Assembly: GCF_963678635.1 (NCBI RefSeq)
Contig: NC_087063.1
Location: forward strand, 63,781,290-63,845,289
From: Symsagittifera roscoffensis
Lineage: Eukaryota > Xenacoelomorpha > Acoela > Convolutidae
Reading direction: 5' to 3'
DNA length: 64,000 bases
Made by a program: the position numbers and the translations under genes. Numbering within the stretch: the stretch's first letter is position 1; each line of letters starts with the position of its first letter. Shown piece by piece: positions 1-12,560 of the stretch. The notes under the pieces were generated by a model. The model was given only the letters and a program-made list of their open reading frames with translations. It had not been told where the DNA came from and made no database searches.

Positions 1-540
1 CTTAACAGAAAAGATATGCAAAAATTCACAAAGAGCTTATTTTATATTCTCTCCAACGCTTTTTACTTACAGTTTTTCTTGGAAACTCCGCTGCAAAACT
101 TTCTGGAAACTTTGAGCGCTTAAATAAAAGTAACATGCGATTTCATTTTTTCATTCACGTTTCATCTCTATACACTATTTGGTCTTTTGTCTCCTTGGTA
201 GAAAAAAAACTAATTGATCGTGCTTTGCACTTTCCACCTCACGTTTGTTTATGGTTGCTTTTGATTCAAAGATTGTCTGAATCAGCTTACGCAATGTTAG
301 TTCTTTCCATGTCAAAGTTAAAAGTCATCGAAGAGGTTTTATATGCAGGCTGTCCACATTTGCCCAAAAAAATCAAAGTGCGTTCCTTTAAAACAGGATT
401 GTAGTCTCAACAATAATGCTCGTGTCAAAGCAAAGACGTGAATGTTTTATCTAATTAAGTTTCATGGAGTAGTGATCGATTTTAAGAAAATTGATACAAT
501 TTTCAAAATAAAGAAAAACTTTTTTAAGTTTATTTTTCAA
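1..540. other. AT-rich DNA, no gene recognised
   Basis: No splice-bounded exon, recognisable domain, tRNA-like box pair or clear repeat was seen. The only open frame, about 89 codons at 135-404, has no recognisable motif and is probably chance. Confidence 0.4.
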
Positions 541-544
541 AAGT

Positions 545-830
545 CATCCCCTACCCCCCTATAAAAGGCAAAAAAGGGTGGCATATTTCGCTTATAGCAA
601 AGTGTTCAATCCCTCACCACGCTATAAAAAGTAGGATGTGGCATATTTCGCATATAGCAAAGAATTCAAATAGCATGCCTTAAATAATTTTAAACAATTT
701 CTAAGACGGATTAAATTGTGTTTACGCGTGAAAAGCACGCAATACATCGCGCGTAGATTGTCCTAGTTTTGCAAAATTAGTAGTTTTCAAACCTCCAAAA
801 CTTACACTAGTGAAACTTTTAAAAAATTCA
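545..830. repeat. Interspersed repeat, copy 1 (partner at 16310-16520)
   Basis: The stretch around 690-760 with the words ATTTCTAAGACGGATTA and TTTACGCGTGAAAAGCAC reappears, diverged, at about 16405-16460. It is preceded by two tandem units of about 60 bp, each containing GTGGCATATTTCGC and TATAGCAAAG (about 565-600 and 627-662). No coding potential is visible, and element type and ends are not defined. Confidence 0.55.
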
Positions 831-850
831 TGAAAACTGCAAGTTAAAAA

Positions 851-960
851 ATGAGCACAAATATTCCGTCACGTTCTTCGAAAATCGGAACAATTAGAAG
901 CCTTGAGTTGATTTGCGATCCGCGAAACCAATTAGAGCGAAAGCCAGGTAAGCATAGTAT
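851..960. repeat. Diverged relative of the 11.8-12.5 kb tandem unit
   Basis: ATATTCCGTCACGTTCTTCG followed by AAATCGGAACAATTAGAAGC resembles the end of the units at 11803-12560, which read CTCGCGTTTTTCGAA then TCGGAAA. Similarity is by eye over about 70 bp, so assignment is tentative. Confidence 0.35.
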
Positions 961-1247
961 ATTCATAGTTTGGCACCTTTTTGTTCGTATTTTCGAAAAA
1001 AAATTGCAGATTCCATTTATACTTGGGGTGTTTTGTTCTAAATTAGTCAATTTTTGACTTTTCAACCAAAAAAATATCTGACCATTTTTTTGCGATATGA
1101 AAAACATTGTTTCGTCTTCAAATTTAAAAAGTTATTGTTGGTGCAAAATTTGCTAACTTAGCCAACTTGGGATAAATAACGCGCAGTATACTGCGTTCTT
1201 ATAACAACCGTAACCCGAAGATTGATGCGTTCAATAATGAATAGAGG

Positions 1248-2395
1248 CAAGTCATTTGATCTTTTTTCAAATAAATCATTTGGTAGTTTCCATTAGTATG
1301 AGAAGGAACACATTGAATTAGTAAAAGTTTTCCAAAAAAATTCTAAATTGGCCTTGAAGTGCAGACGAAAAAATTTGATTTAACTTGACATTTCAGTTTG
1401 GCTCATTTACTCGTTGCTCATGTGAACAGATTCCATTTTGAGCAAATGGCCTTAACATGAAGCATGGTTAAGAATTTAGGGACTGGATAGAACACTCAAA
1501 GCAAGTCGCTCAAACTTGGGTATTCTGTTGATCAAAGAGCTGTTTAGATGTAGTACAGGAGTAAATTCTTCGTGATCTGCATTAATAGAGAGCGTTTAAA
1601 CAGTTTTCGGTCTTCAGTTTGCCTTCGTTAGAGAAAAACTGAGAAAAGCGAAGGCCCAAATGCTGAAAAACAGGGTAGTCCAGACAGCTCAGAGTCCGAC
1701 TGCGGTTGGATTTGTTCTAATCGAAGGAACACTTACTTTTGGAGAAATCCGATCGTAGGAGTGATCAGTCTTCGGATTGGTCCGTTCTTTTGCTACTGTA
1801 TCTGTCAGATCCTTAGGGACTGGATAAAACACTTAAAGCAAGTCGCCCAAACTTTGGTATTCTGTTGATCAGAGATGTTTAGATGTAGTACCGGTGTAGT
1901 TTCTTCGTGATGATTGCATTGAGAGAGCGTTTAAACAGTGTTAGATCTTCAGTTTGCCTTCGTTAGAGAAAGACATTTGATCTTTTTTCAAATAAATCAT
2001 TTTGTAGTTTCCATTAGTACTGGATAGAACACTTAAAGCAAGTCGCTCAAACTTGGGTTATCTGTTGATCAAAGAGCTGTTTAGATGTAGTACTGGTGTA
2101 GTTTCTTCGTGATGATTGCATTGAGAGAGCGTTTAAACAGTGTTCGATATTCAGTTTGCCTTCGTTAGAGAGAGACATTGGATCTTTTTTTCAAATAAAT
2201 CATTTTGTAATTTCCATTAGTATGAGAAGGAACACATTCAATTAAAAAAGGTTTTCCAAAAAAATTCTAAATTGGCCTTGAAGTGCAGTCGAAACATTTT
2301 GATTTAACTTGAGATTTCAGTTTGGGCTCATTTACTCGTTGCTCATCTGAACAGATTCAATTTTGAGCAAATGGGCTAAACATGAAGCTTGGTTA
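1248..2395. repeat. Complex tandem repeat of two alternating units
   Basis: A unit of about 220 bp at 1248-1470 (landmark TTTTTTCAAATAAATCATTT, then GAGAAGGAACACATT) recurs at about 2165-2395. A second unit of about 160 bp (landmark GGATAGAACACT, then AGTCGCTCAAACTTGGG and GTTTAGATGTAGTAC) occurs three times, at about 1485-1634, 1811-1972 and 2022-2172. A fragment of the first unit (1973-2020) lies between second and third copies of the second unit. The arrangement suggests successive unequal crossovers. No coding potential is seen. Confidence 0.8.
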
Positions 2396-3706
2396 TGAAT
2401 TTGACAGCGTAACTTCAACCAAAATGGTACGCGTAAAAAAATATTAGAATTTTTCCCGACAAAGAACAAATAAAAAAGCCGCAAAAAAATGAAAAAGTTG
2501 CTGATTGGTTGCAATTTTGCATCAAAATGAAAATTAAAAAAAAAGAGCTTACTCAGTTGCGTGCGCAAAAACTTTTCTAGAGTGGGCAAATTTTTGAAAA
2601 GTTTTGAAAATATTGCGGCCTTTTTTTAGGTCGGCCAATTTGATTTTCCGAGCTCTTCGAAAATACTATATGGACCCTATTTTGTTAAAAATTATCTGCG
2701 CCGCAGGCAAATTTTCTTTGAAGAGACACATTTGAGGTAACCAATTTTTTAATGATTTTATTTTTTCCCAATTGCTATACAAGTTTTGTAGGATTGAGAG
2801 TTTTGGCTCTTTAGTCTGCATTAAAAAATGATAGCTGTTTAAGCAACTCAATTGCAGATAAAAAGCTTTTTTATACAACAACAATACTTACAACAAAATA
2901 AGGTCAAAAGGCTGTCATATAAAGCAGTGTACAAGTATTGCTGATATATTTTTTCTCATGCTGGTGTTTTGAGTCCAAGAAAATTTAAACTGCGTACTTA
3001 AACTCCACGCAAACTTTTTCACTATTTTTGCTTTCAATCAACTGGTAAATTCACCTCTAAAAAGACAATTAAAAAAATCATTCATTGTTCAACAGGAAAT
3101 AATTTGAATCTCAAAGTATGCAACTACTACATCAAAGCTCCTCAGAAAAAAATTGTAAAACTGAAAGTGCCAAACCACCACAGAGGTTTATACAAACCCA
3201 CAATCTGAAAAAAAATATATATATATCATACTTCTTCGAAACAAAAGTTGAACAAAATGATAAAATTTCTGCAAATTATCACCAACTAACTTTTATCTCG
3301 TCTCCTTCAACTCATATAATGAACCCTCTTTGATTTCAAACTCCGATCATTCAACTCTAGTCGAGAAAACCCCCCAGTAGCCAAGGAAACCCAGTTTCAC
3401 TATCAATTAAGTACCCGAAAAATCACTAGCTACACAATAATGGCATCTAATCGAATGAGCATTTTTGGTTTGTAGTTTGTTGGAAAAGCAAATTAAATTC
3501 AAAAAATTGCGCTCCTTCGTTAACTCCTAATAAAAAATAATTAGAAAAGACCAATCAACAGATGAAGGGGGACTTCTTAACGCAATTCAGATTTATTTTT
3601 CAACAAAGAAAAATGAAAAAGCGAACGCGTTTCTAAATTCAACCAGGCAGGCCGGAGTTGCTTCCTTGTACTTTCATTTAAGGTCAAAACAAAATAACGG
3701 TAACTT
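2396..3706. other. AT-rich DNA with one degraded repeat
   Basis: About 2620-2715 carries CGGCCAATTTGATTTTCCGAGCTC and CTGCGCCGCAGGCAAATTTT in pieces shared with the hAT-like family at 22.2, 22.6 and 27.8 kb. No gene is recognised in the rest. Confidence 0.4.
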
Positions 3707-4139
3707 CCCAAATGGCATAATTCCCAAATGGCATAAAAATGGAAACTTTTCCCAAATGGCATAAATTTCAAGTTTTCATTGTAATTTAAACGTTTTCTAT
3801 CAATTTCTATTTCTATCATTTTGTCAGGAACGAAAGCATGTGAACAAGATTTGGAATTAATTGCTTCCAAACAAATTTAAGCAACAGGTTTGTCGAAAAA
3901 AATTGACCACAAGAAGCTTATTAATAATCGCAAGCTTATGCTTCTTGCTTTTGATAAAAAGTTCTACAAGTTTTTCACGATAAAATGTCAACCAACATTT
4001 GAATTGACAATTTGACTAATTTTCTCACCTTGTTCACGAAAAAATTGTTCTCGATTTTTCCAAAGCAACTGTTGCATGAAATTTATGCCATTTGGGAAAT
4101 TTTTCATTTTTATGCCATTTGGGAATTATGCCATTTGAG
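3707..4139. repeat. Inverted repeat with tandem 14-mers in each arm
   Basis: The left arm (3707-3768) and right arm (4079-4139) are near-perfect reverse complements of about 61 bp, separated by about 310 bp. Each arm holds three spaced copies of CCCAAATGGCATAA, or its complement on the right. Transcribed, the arms could fold into a long hairpin. It may be a foldback transposon end pair; no target duplication was identified. Confidence 0.8.
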
Positions 4140-6260
4140 ACGTATTGAAAATAACTATCCCAACAAATGGACAATATTAGAATTCAAACCGCGCCAGATT
4201 CAGTTTTAAAGGATTCGAATCAGGAATTTATGCTTAAAACGAAAAAAAAAAAGAAAACGTAAAAATGGCGGGATTTCCTTCAGACTTTTAGTAACTCGTG
4301 TGGTGAATTCTGAACTCTCAAAAATGGTTCAATCATTAAAAATTATAGGTCTGTCATACAAACCCGTCCACCAAATTTCACAGATAAAAACATTCAGTTT
4401 TGTACAAAAGTTTTTATACAAAACACTAAATTGAGAACACGCAAAAACTAAGAGAGTAACAAACCGATTAGTTAGAAAAATTAGCTTAAGTGAATTCTGG
4501 AGTTTTTTATCCTTCGAAGTAACGAAAATTTATGAAAACAGTGAAATAATCAAAAACCATACGATCAAAAAACTTCTGATGACACCTCTGAAACAATAGC
4601 CAATTAGTTATTAATTTTTTTGAGAGAAAAAAACAGTTTTTATCGATCTCTCTTTGAAGATGATTTTTTTTTCAAGTGAAAAGAAAAAACAAAGATGGTA
4701 ACACTCGAAATCTATTAAAAACCCTAAAATGTCAGAATAAAACCGTCTGGTCTAAATTGCGCGCCCAAGTGTTAATATTTGGAATCTTCTTTAAATTCAA
4801 ACAAAAGCGACCATTTACAAGGCTCGAGGTTCAATGCACTGAGCTCAGGAAAAATCAATCCTCTGTTTTATAGACTACGGGCATATTAAACATGGGCCAT
4901 CCATTGAAACGCTTTTAATGAAGCTTGACATATCGATACCTTTTCAAATAGCTAGCCAATGAACTCTTTTGGATCTTATTCGTGGCACCAGCGTACCGAG
5001 AAGCTTCCTCAAATTGTTACTATTCGCCTGAATTTTCGCCAAGCGGTATCACTTTATAGGGTTTCTCTGTCAAAATGTAGATTTGTAGTGGCAAACGTTC
5101 CCCAAAACTCATTTCTATTTCCTAATTTGTTCGGTTATTACGTTGATTGATTTCTTGTGAAGCTAAACTAAAGTTGTGCTGAGTCAATTGTCATCCCTTT
5201 AGTCAATTAAGCATAATTTACAGAAACTCTTCTATTTTTATCAATCAACATTACGAAGTTTCAACGATTTCAATGCTTTTGTATGTTTTCAGTTATCAAA
5301 AACTAGCACCAGTTTTTTCTGTTCGTTCAAAAAGGGTTTCAATACTCACCACAATTGAAATTGACAAGAAACATTTGGTGTCTTCAATGACTCAGCCCTG
5401 AACTCGCAGAACACTGTTAGAGGTAATCCACAAAAACATTGTGCACGATATCTATCCTGATTGTTTTTTAAATAACAATTGGTTCATTCGAAAATATGTT
5501 ACATGTCACCTAAAGAGCCTTGATCAGACCAATTTAAGATGATGCTTTCCCAGCAGGGTCCTAGGTCGCTCCTTTTAAATCTTTGAACCAACTTTAAGTC
5601 GTTCAAAACGACGCTCTTTGCGCTATAATGGAATGTATAATTATGAGAGCTCCAAAAAATTTATGTTATGAATGAAGAGAACTAAAAAGTTGCCAATCGT
5701 AATCAACTACAATGCTCTTAGTTTACCTTAATACTTATATCCGCTCAAAAACCCTGTTTTTTACCCAGATTGCGTCAAAATCTTCCAAATTATCAGTCCG
5801 GCAATATTTGGCATCTATCTCTTTGTCCCAAAGAAGAGTCGCCAAAGTAATGTCACTCAATGAGTCCTTTGATGAGTCCATTACGTGTCGCCTCAGAAGA
5901 ACCTTTTACTAATTAAGGTATTCTTATATTTCTTTACCAATCACTATTTAAACAGAAGAGACCCAAGTATCCCTCCAAACTGCCCTTACTTTTTTACCAC
6001 CCACTACTTTACATTTTTTTACTTTACAAGACTATCAGTACTTTAAATCCCAATAGACTTTTGGCTCGGGAAAAGATATGGGAAAAGACTAGGTTTGAGA
6101 ATGCCAAACACGCCTTCTCGGGGCTAACAGCAGCAACAAAACAAAACAACCTGCGTAATAGTTGAAGCCGATAAAAGAACAAAAGCAGCATATTCGCCAG
6201 TTTCTAAAACTGACACTTATTTAAGACCTGACTAATAACAAACAATCAATGAATTATATA
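4140..6260. other. No gene recognised
   Basis: AT-rich sequence. Open frames up to about 66 codons show no motif, no splice-site pattern and no match to the other repeats in this window. Confidence 0.4.
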
Positions 6261-6298
6261 GTATAATGCAAAAGTTGCAACAGTCTTTTGCATTATAC
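6261..6298. other. Perfect 14-bp hairpin
   Basis: GTATAATGCAAAAG (6261-6274) and CTTTTGCATTATAC (6285-6298) are exact reverse complements around a 10-nt loop. No flanking gene explains it. Confidence 0.85.
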
Positions 6299-7744
6299 AA
6301 ACTTTAGTGCTCAAAAACATGTATTCCATTAAGTTATCAATCTATGTCCTCTGGTTTTTATGGCGTTAGATTCGAAGCTGAAATCTGAAGCCTATTGACT
6401 GAAAATTGAACGATTAGCCAGACTTCGAAACAAGATTGTTTCAGTCGTCTCGGCACATAAGTAAGAAAAATTGGATGCACAATGCAATTAGATAATGTTT
6501 CAAATTTTTTTCTTAAATTACGGTTCAGGTGAAGTTTAGAGCTTCCATTTGCGTCCTAGAAACATCCAAAAACTGACAAAAACAAACACAAAAAATCTTG
6601 AAAAAATGACTTTCCATTGTGACAATTCGTTATTTTACACCAAAAATAGCTACTATTTAAGCAATCTCTAAGACATTCAAACAAAGTTACCATTTTTGTA
6701 ATTTTGTAAAGGAACCTTCATGGATGACAAATGTAAAAGTTTTATCAAATGCTGTAATGTCGAGCTATGAAAAAATGCTGTGCAGTTTTTGTATAAAAAA
6801 CTTTGCTCTATTTGAAACTTCTTCTCAGTTGATGTGAATAAATAAAAATTTTCTGTAATTAATCAAAATTAATCTGGATCTTCCGAAAACCCTATCGCAT
6901 ATCCATTTAATTTAAGTTCCGTTCGTTTTAAAGGGTTAACGCTACCAAAACGAAACCCTGGAGATTAATTATTTCAAATTGATTTTAAAAGTAAGCCATG
7001 TTAATCAGGTCAATATTTCAAAATGAAAACATTAGGTCCTTAGCGACGGTTTTGTTGGTATAAACTTGTTTGCAGCAATTTTTTTTCAAAAAAGCAGAAG
7101 CTATTAAAGAATTTCCATGAAAATTTTGTTTGAAAATGATGCAAATATTTTTGCCTTTCCCAAAAAAATGAGCAATAACCAAAAGGTTAAGAACCTTTGT
7201 TTTCAAAAATTATATATATAATATATATATATATGAAACAAATTATCTGCCCATGATGTTTTTATTTTTACTAACTAAATGACTTAATGATCATTTAATG
7301 ATCAAACCAAAATCGAACAAAAAAGTGGGAAAAAAAGAAAGCTATTTCAGAAAAAAAAACAGTCGAAAAACACAACCCTCAGTATTAAAAAAACGTTTAG
7401 TATAAGCCGAGCGACCACTGAGCCAATTGAACTGAAATCAATTTTAAAACATTTTCAAAGCTATCAATGCTTTTTGCATTCAATGCGACGCAAAAAAAAG
7501 ACTAGACTAAGCCAATAAAACATAAACCAAAACAATTTAGGAGAAAGACCTTTTAAGTGCAAAAAAAGGAAAAACCTCGGAAAGAAAAAATGTCAAGGTT
7601 TTTAATATTACAAATTACAAAAACAAAATATATTGCTGACATCACAAGAAAATGAAGAAAATTCCCCGATAGACAGCTAGGCCAAGAAAACAAGCAGACA
7701 AACAAAAGCTCGACAATTCAAATTTAACCGAAAAAAAATCAATT
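6299..7744. other. No gene recognised; AT microsatellite at 7210-7234
   Basis: Mostly A/T-rich sequence. A short alternating TA run occurs at about 7210-7234. No exon-like segment was found. Confidence 0.5.
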
Positions 7745-7985
7745 TAATACATAATGAAAAAAAAAACAAGTTTCAGCCGAGACTCGAATCAATCTCACAA
7801 CCTAGGGTACAGAGGAAACCGCGTTATTTCTAGATCAAGTCGGAAGAATTCTAGAAGTTGCTTATGTTCACTTAAAGAGTAACTTCACAATTGCTTACAG
7901 ATTTGTAAGAAAGATGTTTACGGGGAGAAAGTCTTGTTGCCGATTACAAGATTTTTGCTCACTCAAGTGTAACAAGACAAATTAA
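7745..7985 (-). repeat. tRNA-derived SINE, family B (diverged copy)
   Basis: GCCGAGACTCGAATC at about 7777 is the complement of a B-box-like TTCGAGTC motif. The downstream body (GTTGC...TTACAGATTTGTAAG...GATTACAAGA...CAAGTGTAA) is shared with copies at 26.8 and 57.1 kb. It is oriented with its tRNA-like head read on the minus strand. It is too diverged for a functional tRNA. Confidence 0.65.
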
Positions 7986-8229
7986 CCGACAGAAAAAGAA
8001 ACAAAAGCTACTTTAAAAACGACTGATGAAACCTTGTGAAGTTTTCATGCGTTAGCCTCAATTTAAGTTCAGTTTGAGAGAACAAGTGCGAAGACTATTG
8101 CCAAGCATTAAAATTGCTTTAATTTAAAAAAAAAAGATGGAAATAAGCAGACAAAAATGGGGCAGACGCCTGTAGAGCCAAGCAAATGAGAACTTAAGAA
8201 CGCCCAAATTTTGAAAAATTTGGGAACCC

Positions 8230-8370
8230 AATTTTCATAAGTTTCTCCCGCACGAAGCACATGCCCGCATAAGAAGAGTTTTGTTTCCTTGAAACGATGA
8301 AATATGAGGCAGTTAGTTCAATGCAGCCTAATTCGGAACCGTTTCAGCCAGATAGGTGTTTTAGGCAAAA
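8230..8370. repeat. Interspersed repeat fragment (partner at 11260-11400)
   Basis: AGGCAGTTAG...CAATG...GGAA.CCGTTT.AGCC spaced over about 60 bp occurs here and, diverged, near 11330-11385. Type unknown. Confidence 0.4.
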
Positions 8371-10024
8371 CAAAACCCAAATGAGACTGAATTGGAGTTT
8401 GTAAATTTTCAACGAAATTAAAAACGAGTTTCGAATAGTAGTATTGTCTGTGAGGTGCCAACTGTCAAGCGACGAAGCGATTCAATGAATTTAGTCATGG
8501 TCCAATTATTTGACGCTTGTCAAACTCAAGCGTAAAAACTCCTAATTATGTTTTTTACAGTTATGTAAAATTGAGCCATTGCCAAGTTACAAAAACTATT
8601 AAAAAAATTGGTTGTATGTGATTTTCAAGATCTGATTACAAGTAAAACCTGTTGGCGTGTGTTGAACCGGCAGTTTTTTGTGAGATAGTTAAGAAAGTTC
8701 TTAAAACTTGAGTTCTTGTCTTTCTTTGTGAAGTCTTATATTTTTGTAGACAGTTATTCCTTAATTGATTCTGAAGTTTTTTTTCTAGGCAATTGTTATT
8801 GGATTGTTTCATCTTTTTGTGGTCCATATTTTAAGGTTTGAGAACTTTTTTTGAGTTGGCTTTTCAAGATTTGAATTTAGCTGGAGCTTACAAAATGCAT
8901 GTCTAAAATTACTTACGCATAAAATATTCCAGTTCCGCAATATGACCTTAACCGGGTTTTTTTTTCGGTTCAACTCCTACCCTAAAAAAATTACGAAAAA
9001 ATGAAAATTGTTATTACAAAATTGGTTTACTTCATAAAACTGCAGGCATGATATCCCGAGCATTGAGTCAATTTAGAAACTTTCACAAAATTTGAATTAA
9101 GCGACGACCAGAAACGACGATTTTTGCTCAGATAAAAAAAACTTTGTGGAAAACACGGCAAAAAAAACAGCCAATTTGAGGCCTAAAAAAGTAGATTGCT
9201 TCATTTTAACAATTGGTTGAAAAACTTGTCATTTTGATTTTCGATTATATGTGGGGGATACAACGGAAAAGAATCTCGTATTCAGAATACAAATGAATAC
9301 AAAAACTGTTTCTTGAAAAAAAAATTCAAATGAAAGTTTTGTATAAATGAATGTATTGATTGTATTTTCGTCAGCATGACTTATGTTCATTCGGGTACAA
9401 GGGTGCTTAGTTTGGCGTTATAAAGATTTACCTTATTTACGAATGCTGATAATTGTCTATTTTTACACGCTTTTGATTTATGTTACATGCCTACTTAAAC
9501 TGTTTTGCCTAAAGGGATATAACTTTCACCCTGGGCATATAACCCGGGTCATTTCTGTTATACGGCACGAAACTGATCTTTTTATTGTTTCGACTTTTGA
9601 AGAAAACGGAATATTTATGCTCGTTGTGGTTTTTTTATTCGGTCACTTTTCGCCAGTCAAAAAAATCATTTTCAACAACAATTGTTTATACCCCATTGAA
9701 GATTTTGATTTCCCGAGTTCAAATTTTAAAAGATATTTTACCATACGATTATTTTTTCTGAAGTTCCTGGGGTTTGAAAATTGCGAAAATGGCCATGTTC
9801 TGGACTAAATTATGCGAACTTTAATGATTTTGATGGCATAGCTAATCGGGTCGGTCTTACTATTTTAATACCACTTTAATATTTCATAATTTGATATTTT
9901 CCAAAGTTTATTGGTTTTCATTATTTTCTTTTCCTAAAAATATTCGATAAGTATTAAGGGACAGTCAGAACATCCAGGGCTTTGTCCTGATATACGAGTA
10001 GTCTTGTTTGTTTGAAAGTTGATC
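8371..10024. other. No gene recognised
   Basis: A 141-codon plus-strand open frame (9383-9808) begins with a hydrophobic stretch, but has no recognisable domain and lies in repeat-poor AT-rich DNA. I treat it as unsupported. Confidence 0.35.
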
Positions 10025-10275
10025 TTACTGGGGGAGCGGTGGTGAAGTGGTTACGTCTCCGCCTCTCAATCGAAAGGTCGGATGTTCGAGGCCCACCATG
10101 ATCCCTGCTCGTTGCTTGAGGATGAGGCAACATTACCCAGCCCAGAAAAATAACCAAAAAATTGCATGTAATTCTTAAGCAGGGTCACAACAGCGGTATG
10201 TCGGTCTTTTCCCTCGTGGATAAATGGTCTTAATACTCTTAAATACTGCTCGAATTCGATTGCTTAAAATAACTT
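10025..10275 (+). repeat. tRNA-derived SINE, family C (single copy here)
   Basis: The head at about 10027-10095 has an A-box-like GGTGAAGTGGTTA and a B-box-like ATGTTCGAGGCC, spaced as in a tRNA. It is followed by a non-tRNA body to about 10275 with GGATGAGGCAACATTACCC and GTCGGTCTTTTCCCTCGTGG. The two box elements suggest internal RNA polymerase III promotion. Family name is unknown. Confidence 0.75.
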
Positions 10276-11802
10276 CCATCCAGAAAACACTTAGAGTACT
10301 TCATAGAAAAAAAAACAGAAGCTTGATTGACAGAAAAAACAGAAACTTTTGGTTCTATTGAACCGTATAACAAAAAACATCAATTAATCTAATTCTGATT
10401 TTATTTAATATTGTTTAGTTAAACCGAGAGAAATAACATTATGAATATAATACCAGTAATAATTGTTCATTTACAAGGAAAGAGGAAGCCTGCCGACAGT
10501 AGCGCAACAGCAAAACGCTCTCAATTACAGATGCAAAAAGAACAATTGAGCAGGAAATTTTTTTGCAAAACCTATGACTTCGCTTTAAACACATTTATCC
10601 CCAAATTTTTCAAACGACATTTCATTTGAATTTTCTACACTCACGCAACTTGATTTTATCAATTTACTCAAAATCATTTAGATGTATCAAAAACTAGGAA
10701 CCTTTGAAGTTGAAGCAGATGCAACAATTGTTTGATCCAATCAAGTTTAGTTGACTGCTCCATTCAACGTTTCAACCGACCTGCATCTTGGAAATAACTA
10801 AATCTAAATTTGACTAATTGAATCAAGTTTTTCAACAAGACTGCTTGTATCAAGGCAAATCTATGAAATTGTCGCTCAGTCGTCAAGATGGCTAACGTAG
10901 TTTTTGATTTCAAGTAAATTTTGTGCTCAGAAAAAAAGGAAAAAAATCCAATCACCCATTTTCCCGCCCCACTTCTTACGATCAATTTAACAAATCTGTC
11001 CACTTCGCTTTTTTGTGTCAGTCTTTTTCCTTTCAAGAGAGTTCCTTCTTTAATAAAAATAAGTTGTTCAAATATTAGTTGCCTAATAATAATAGTTTTT
11101 TTTGCAGTATTTATAGTCGAAGCTGACTTAAAAACGAATGAAAACGTATTTTGGAAAAAAGTTTTTCAGAACCATGATGTGTAAATTTTTTATAAGTGCC
11201 GCATTATACTTTTGAAAAAAAATTAAAATTCTTTTTTTTTTTTTCATTTTGAGCTTGGAAACAATTTGCAACTGAACCTATCCAGAGCAAGAAATTACGC
11301 CAGAAAATTCTCCGTTTGAAACGTCCCAATATCAGGCAGTTAAACCAATGTAACGTCATTGGAAGCCGTTTGAGCCGAGTATATGTTATAGGTATAAAGA
11401 AAATTAATATAATCAAAAAAAGGAATTGGTTAACTCAAAACCAACATCAAATACATAACAAAACCCTATAATTGATTTAGTGATACAGTTAGACCACATG
11501 TTAGGTGGCACATAGAATTTTAAAGTGCGTAGAAAATTCTATGATTGATTAAACGCCAAAGCTCAGTGCAGATAAAGAATTTAGGCAGACTGCACGAAAC
11601 CGGGTAAAACTATGAAGGTTATGACTGTTCTTTAACTAGCATTATGAAGTTTTTGGTAATTGAAATACTCTTAAACTATGATTTTTAGGCTGATAAACTT
11701 TTATGGGTTAAAATTTAGGTCGTTTACAAGTTACTAAGGCGAAACAGGTTATCGCCTCAATTCGATAACTTTACACGCATAAATGATTCGAGTTACAATT
11801 TT
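10276..11802. other. AT-rich DNA, no gene recognised
   Basis: It contains only the repeat fragment at 11260-11400 matching 8230-8370. Open frames up to 90 codons have no motif. Confidence 0.4.
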
Positions 11803-12560
11803 AGCTAAACAAAATTTAAGTTAAATTTCCTGAAGTTATCTTCTTTTTCAAAGTTTTCAATTAAACTTAAACAATTCAAGTACAAAACGAGTAGTTTCTG
11901 TAGATTTGTGGCAGGATAAAATAGCGATGTTTGCACCCAACGGAACCATGAAGATTCAAGTCTATCCCACGGAAGAAAATATTATTTTGGAAAATGGTTC
12001 GAATAAAAAAACCATCCCGGGTATATATTGCTCGCGTTTTTCGAATATCGGAAAAACAGGCTTGCTCAATTTGCATTGCTATCTTAATCACAAGCGTAAG
12101 AACTACTTGAATGCCTTTTTCCACTGAAATTTTTTTTTTTTAAACGTGTTTGTCATTTTGTCGTTTAATTCCCAAATATTTGTTTAGCAGAACAAAATTT
12201 AAGTTAAATTTTCTTAAGTTAAATTTTTAAAAAGTTTTAAGTTAATTTTTAACAACTTAAGTACAAAACGAGTAGTTTCGGTAGATTTGTGGCAGATTAA
12301 TAAAGTGGTGTTTGCACCCAGCGGGTCCCACGAAGATTCAGGGATCGATCCCCTGAGAGGAAATGTTTTTTTTGGAAACTGGTCTGGAAAAAAAAACACC
12401 CTGGGTATATATTACTCGCGTTTTTCGAAAGTCGGAAATACAAGGCTTGTTCAATTTACAATGCTATCTTAATCACAAGCGTAAGAGCTACTTGAAAGTT
12501 CTTCTCCAATAATAATTTTTTTAAAACGTGTTTTTCATTTTGTCCTTTAATTCTCACATA
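11803..12560. repeat. Tandem duplication of a unit of about 384 bp
   Basis: Unit 1 (11803-12186) and unit 2 (12187-about 12560) share AACAAAATTTAAGTTAAATT, AGTACAAAACGAGTAGTTTC, GGTATATATTGCTCGCG (TTACTCGCG in unit 2) and GCTATCTTAATCACAAGCGT in the same order. Unit 2 carries GGGATCGATCCC where unit 1 is degraded. Short plus-strand frames (11906-12127 and 12287-12472) are not conserved between the units, arguing against a gene. Confidence 0.8.

Noticed and set aside
9383-9808. 141-codon plus-strand frame with a hydrophobic N-terminal part
   Set aside because: No domain, no splice context and no repeat-independent support; AT-rich DNA easily gives such frames.
10025-10100. tRNA gene
   Set aside because: The head looks tRNA-like, but it runs directly into a SINE body and lacks a proper acceptor stem.
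11906-12472. Two tandem short genes
   Set aside because: The frames in the two duplicated units differ by shifts and replacements, without the conservation expected of proteins.
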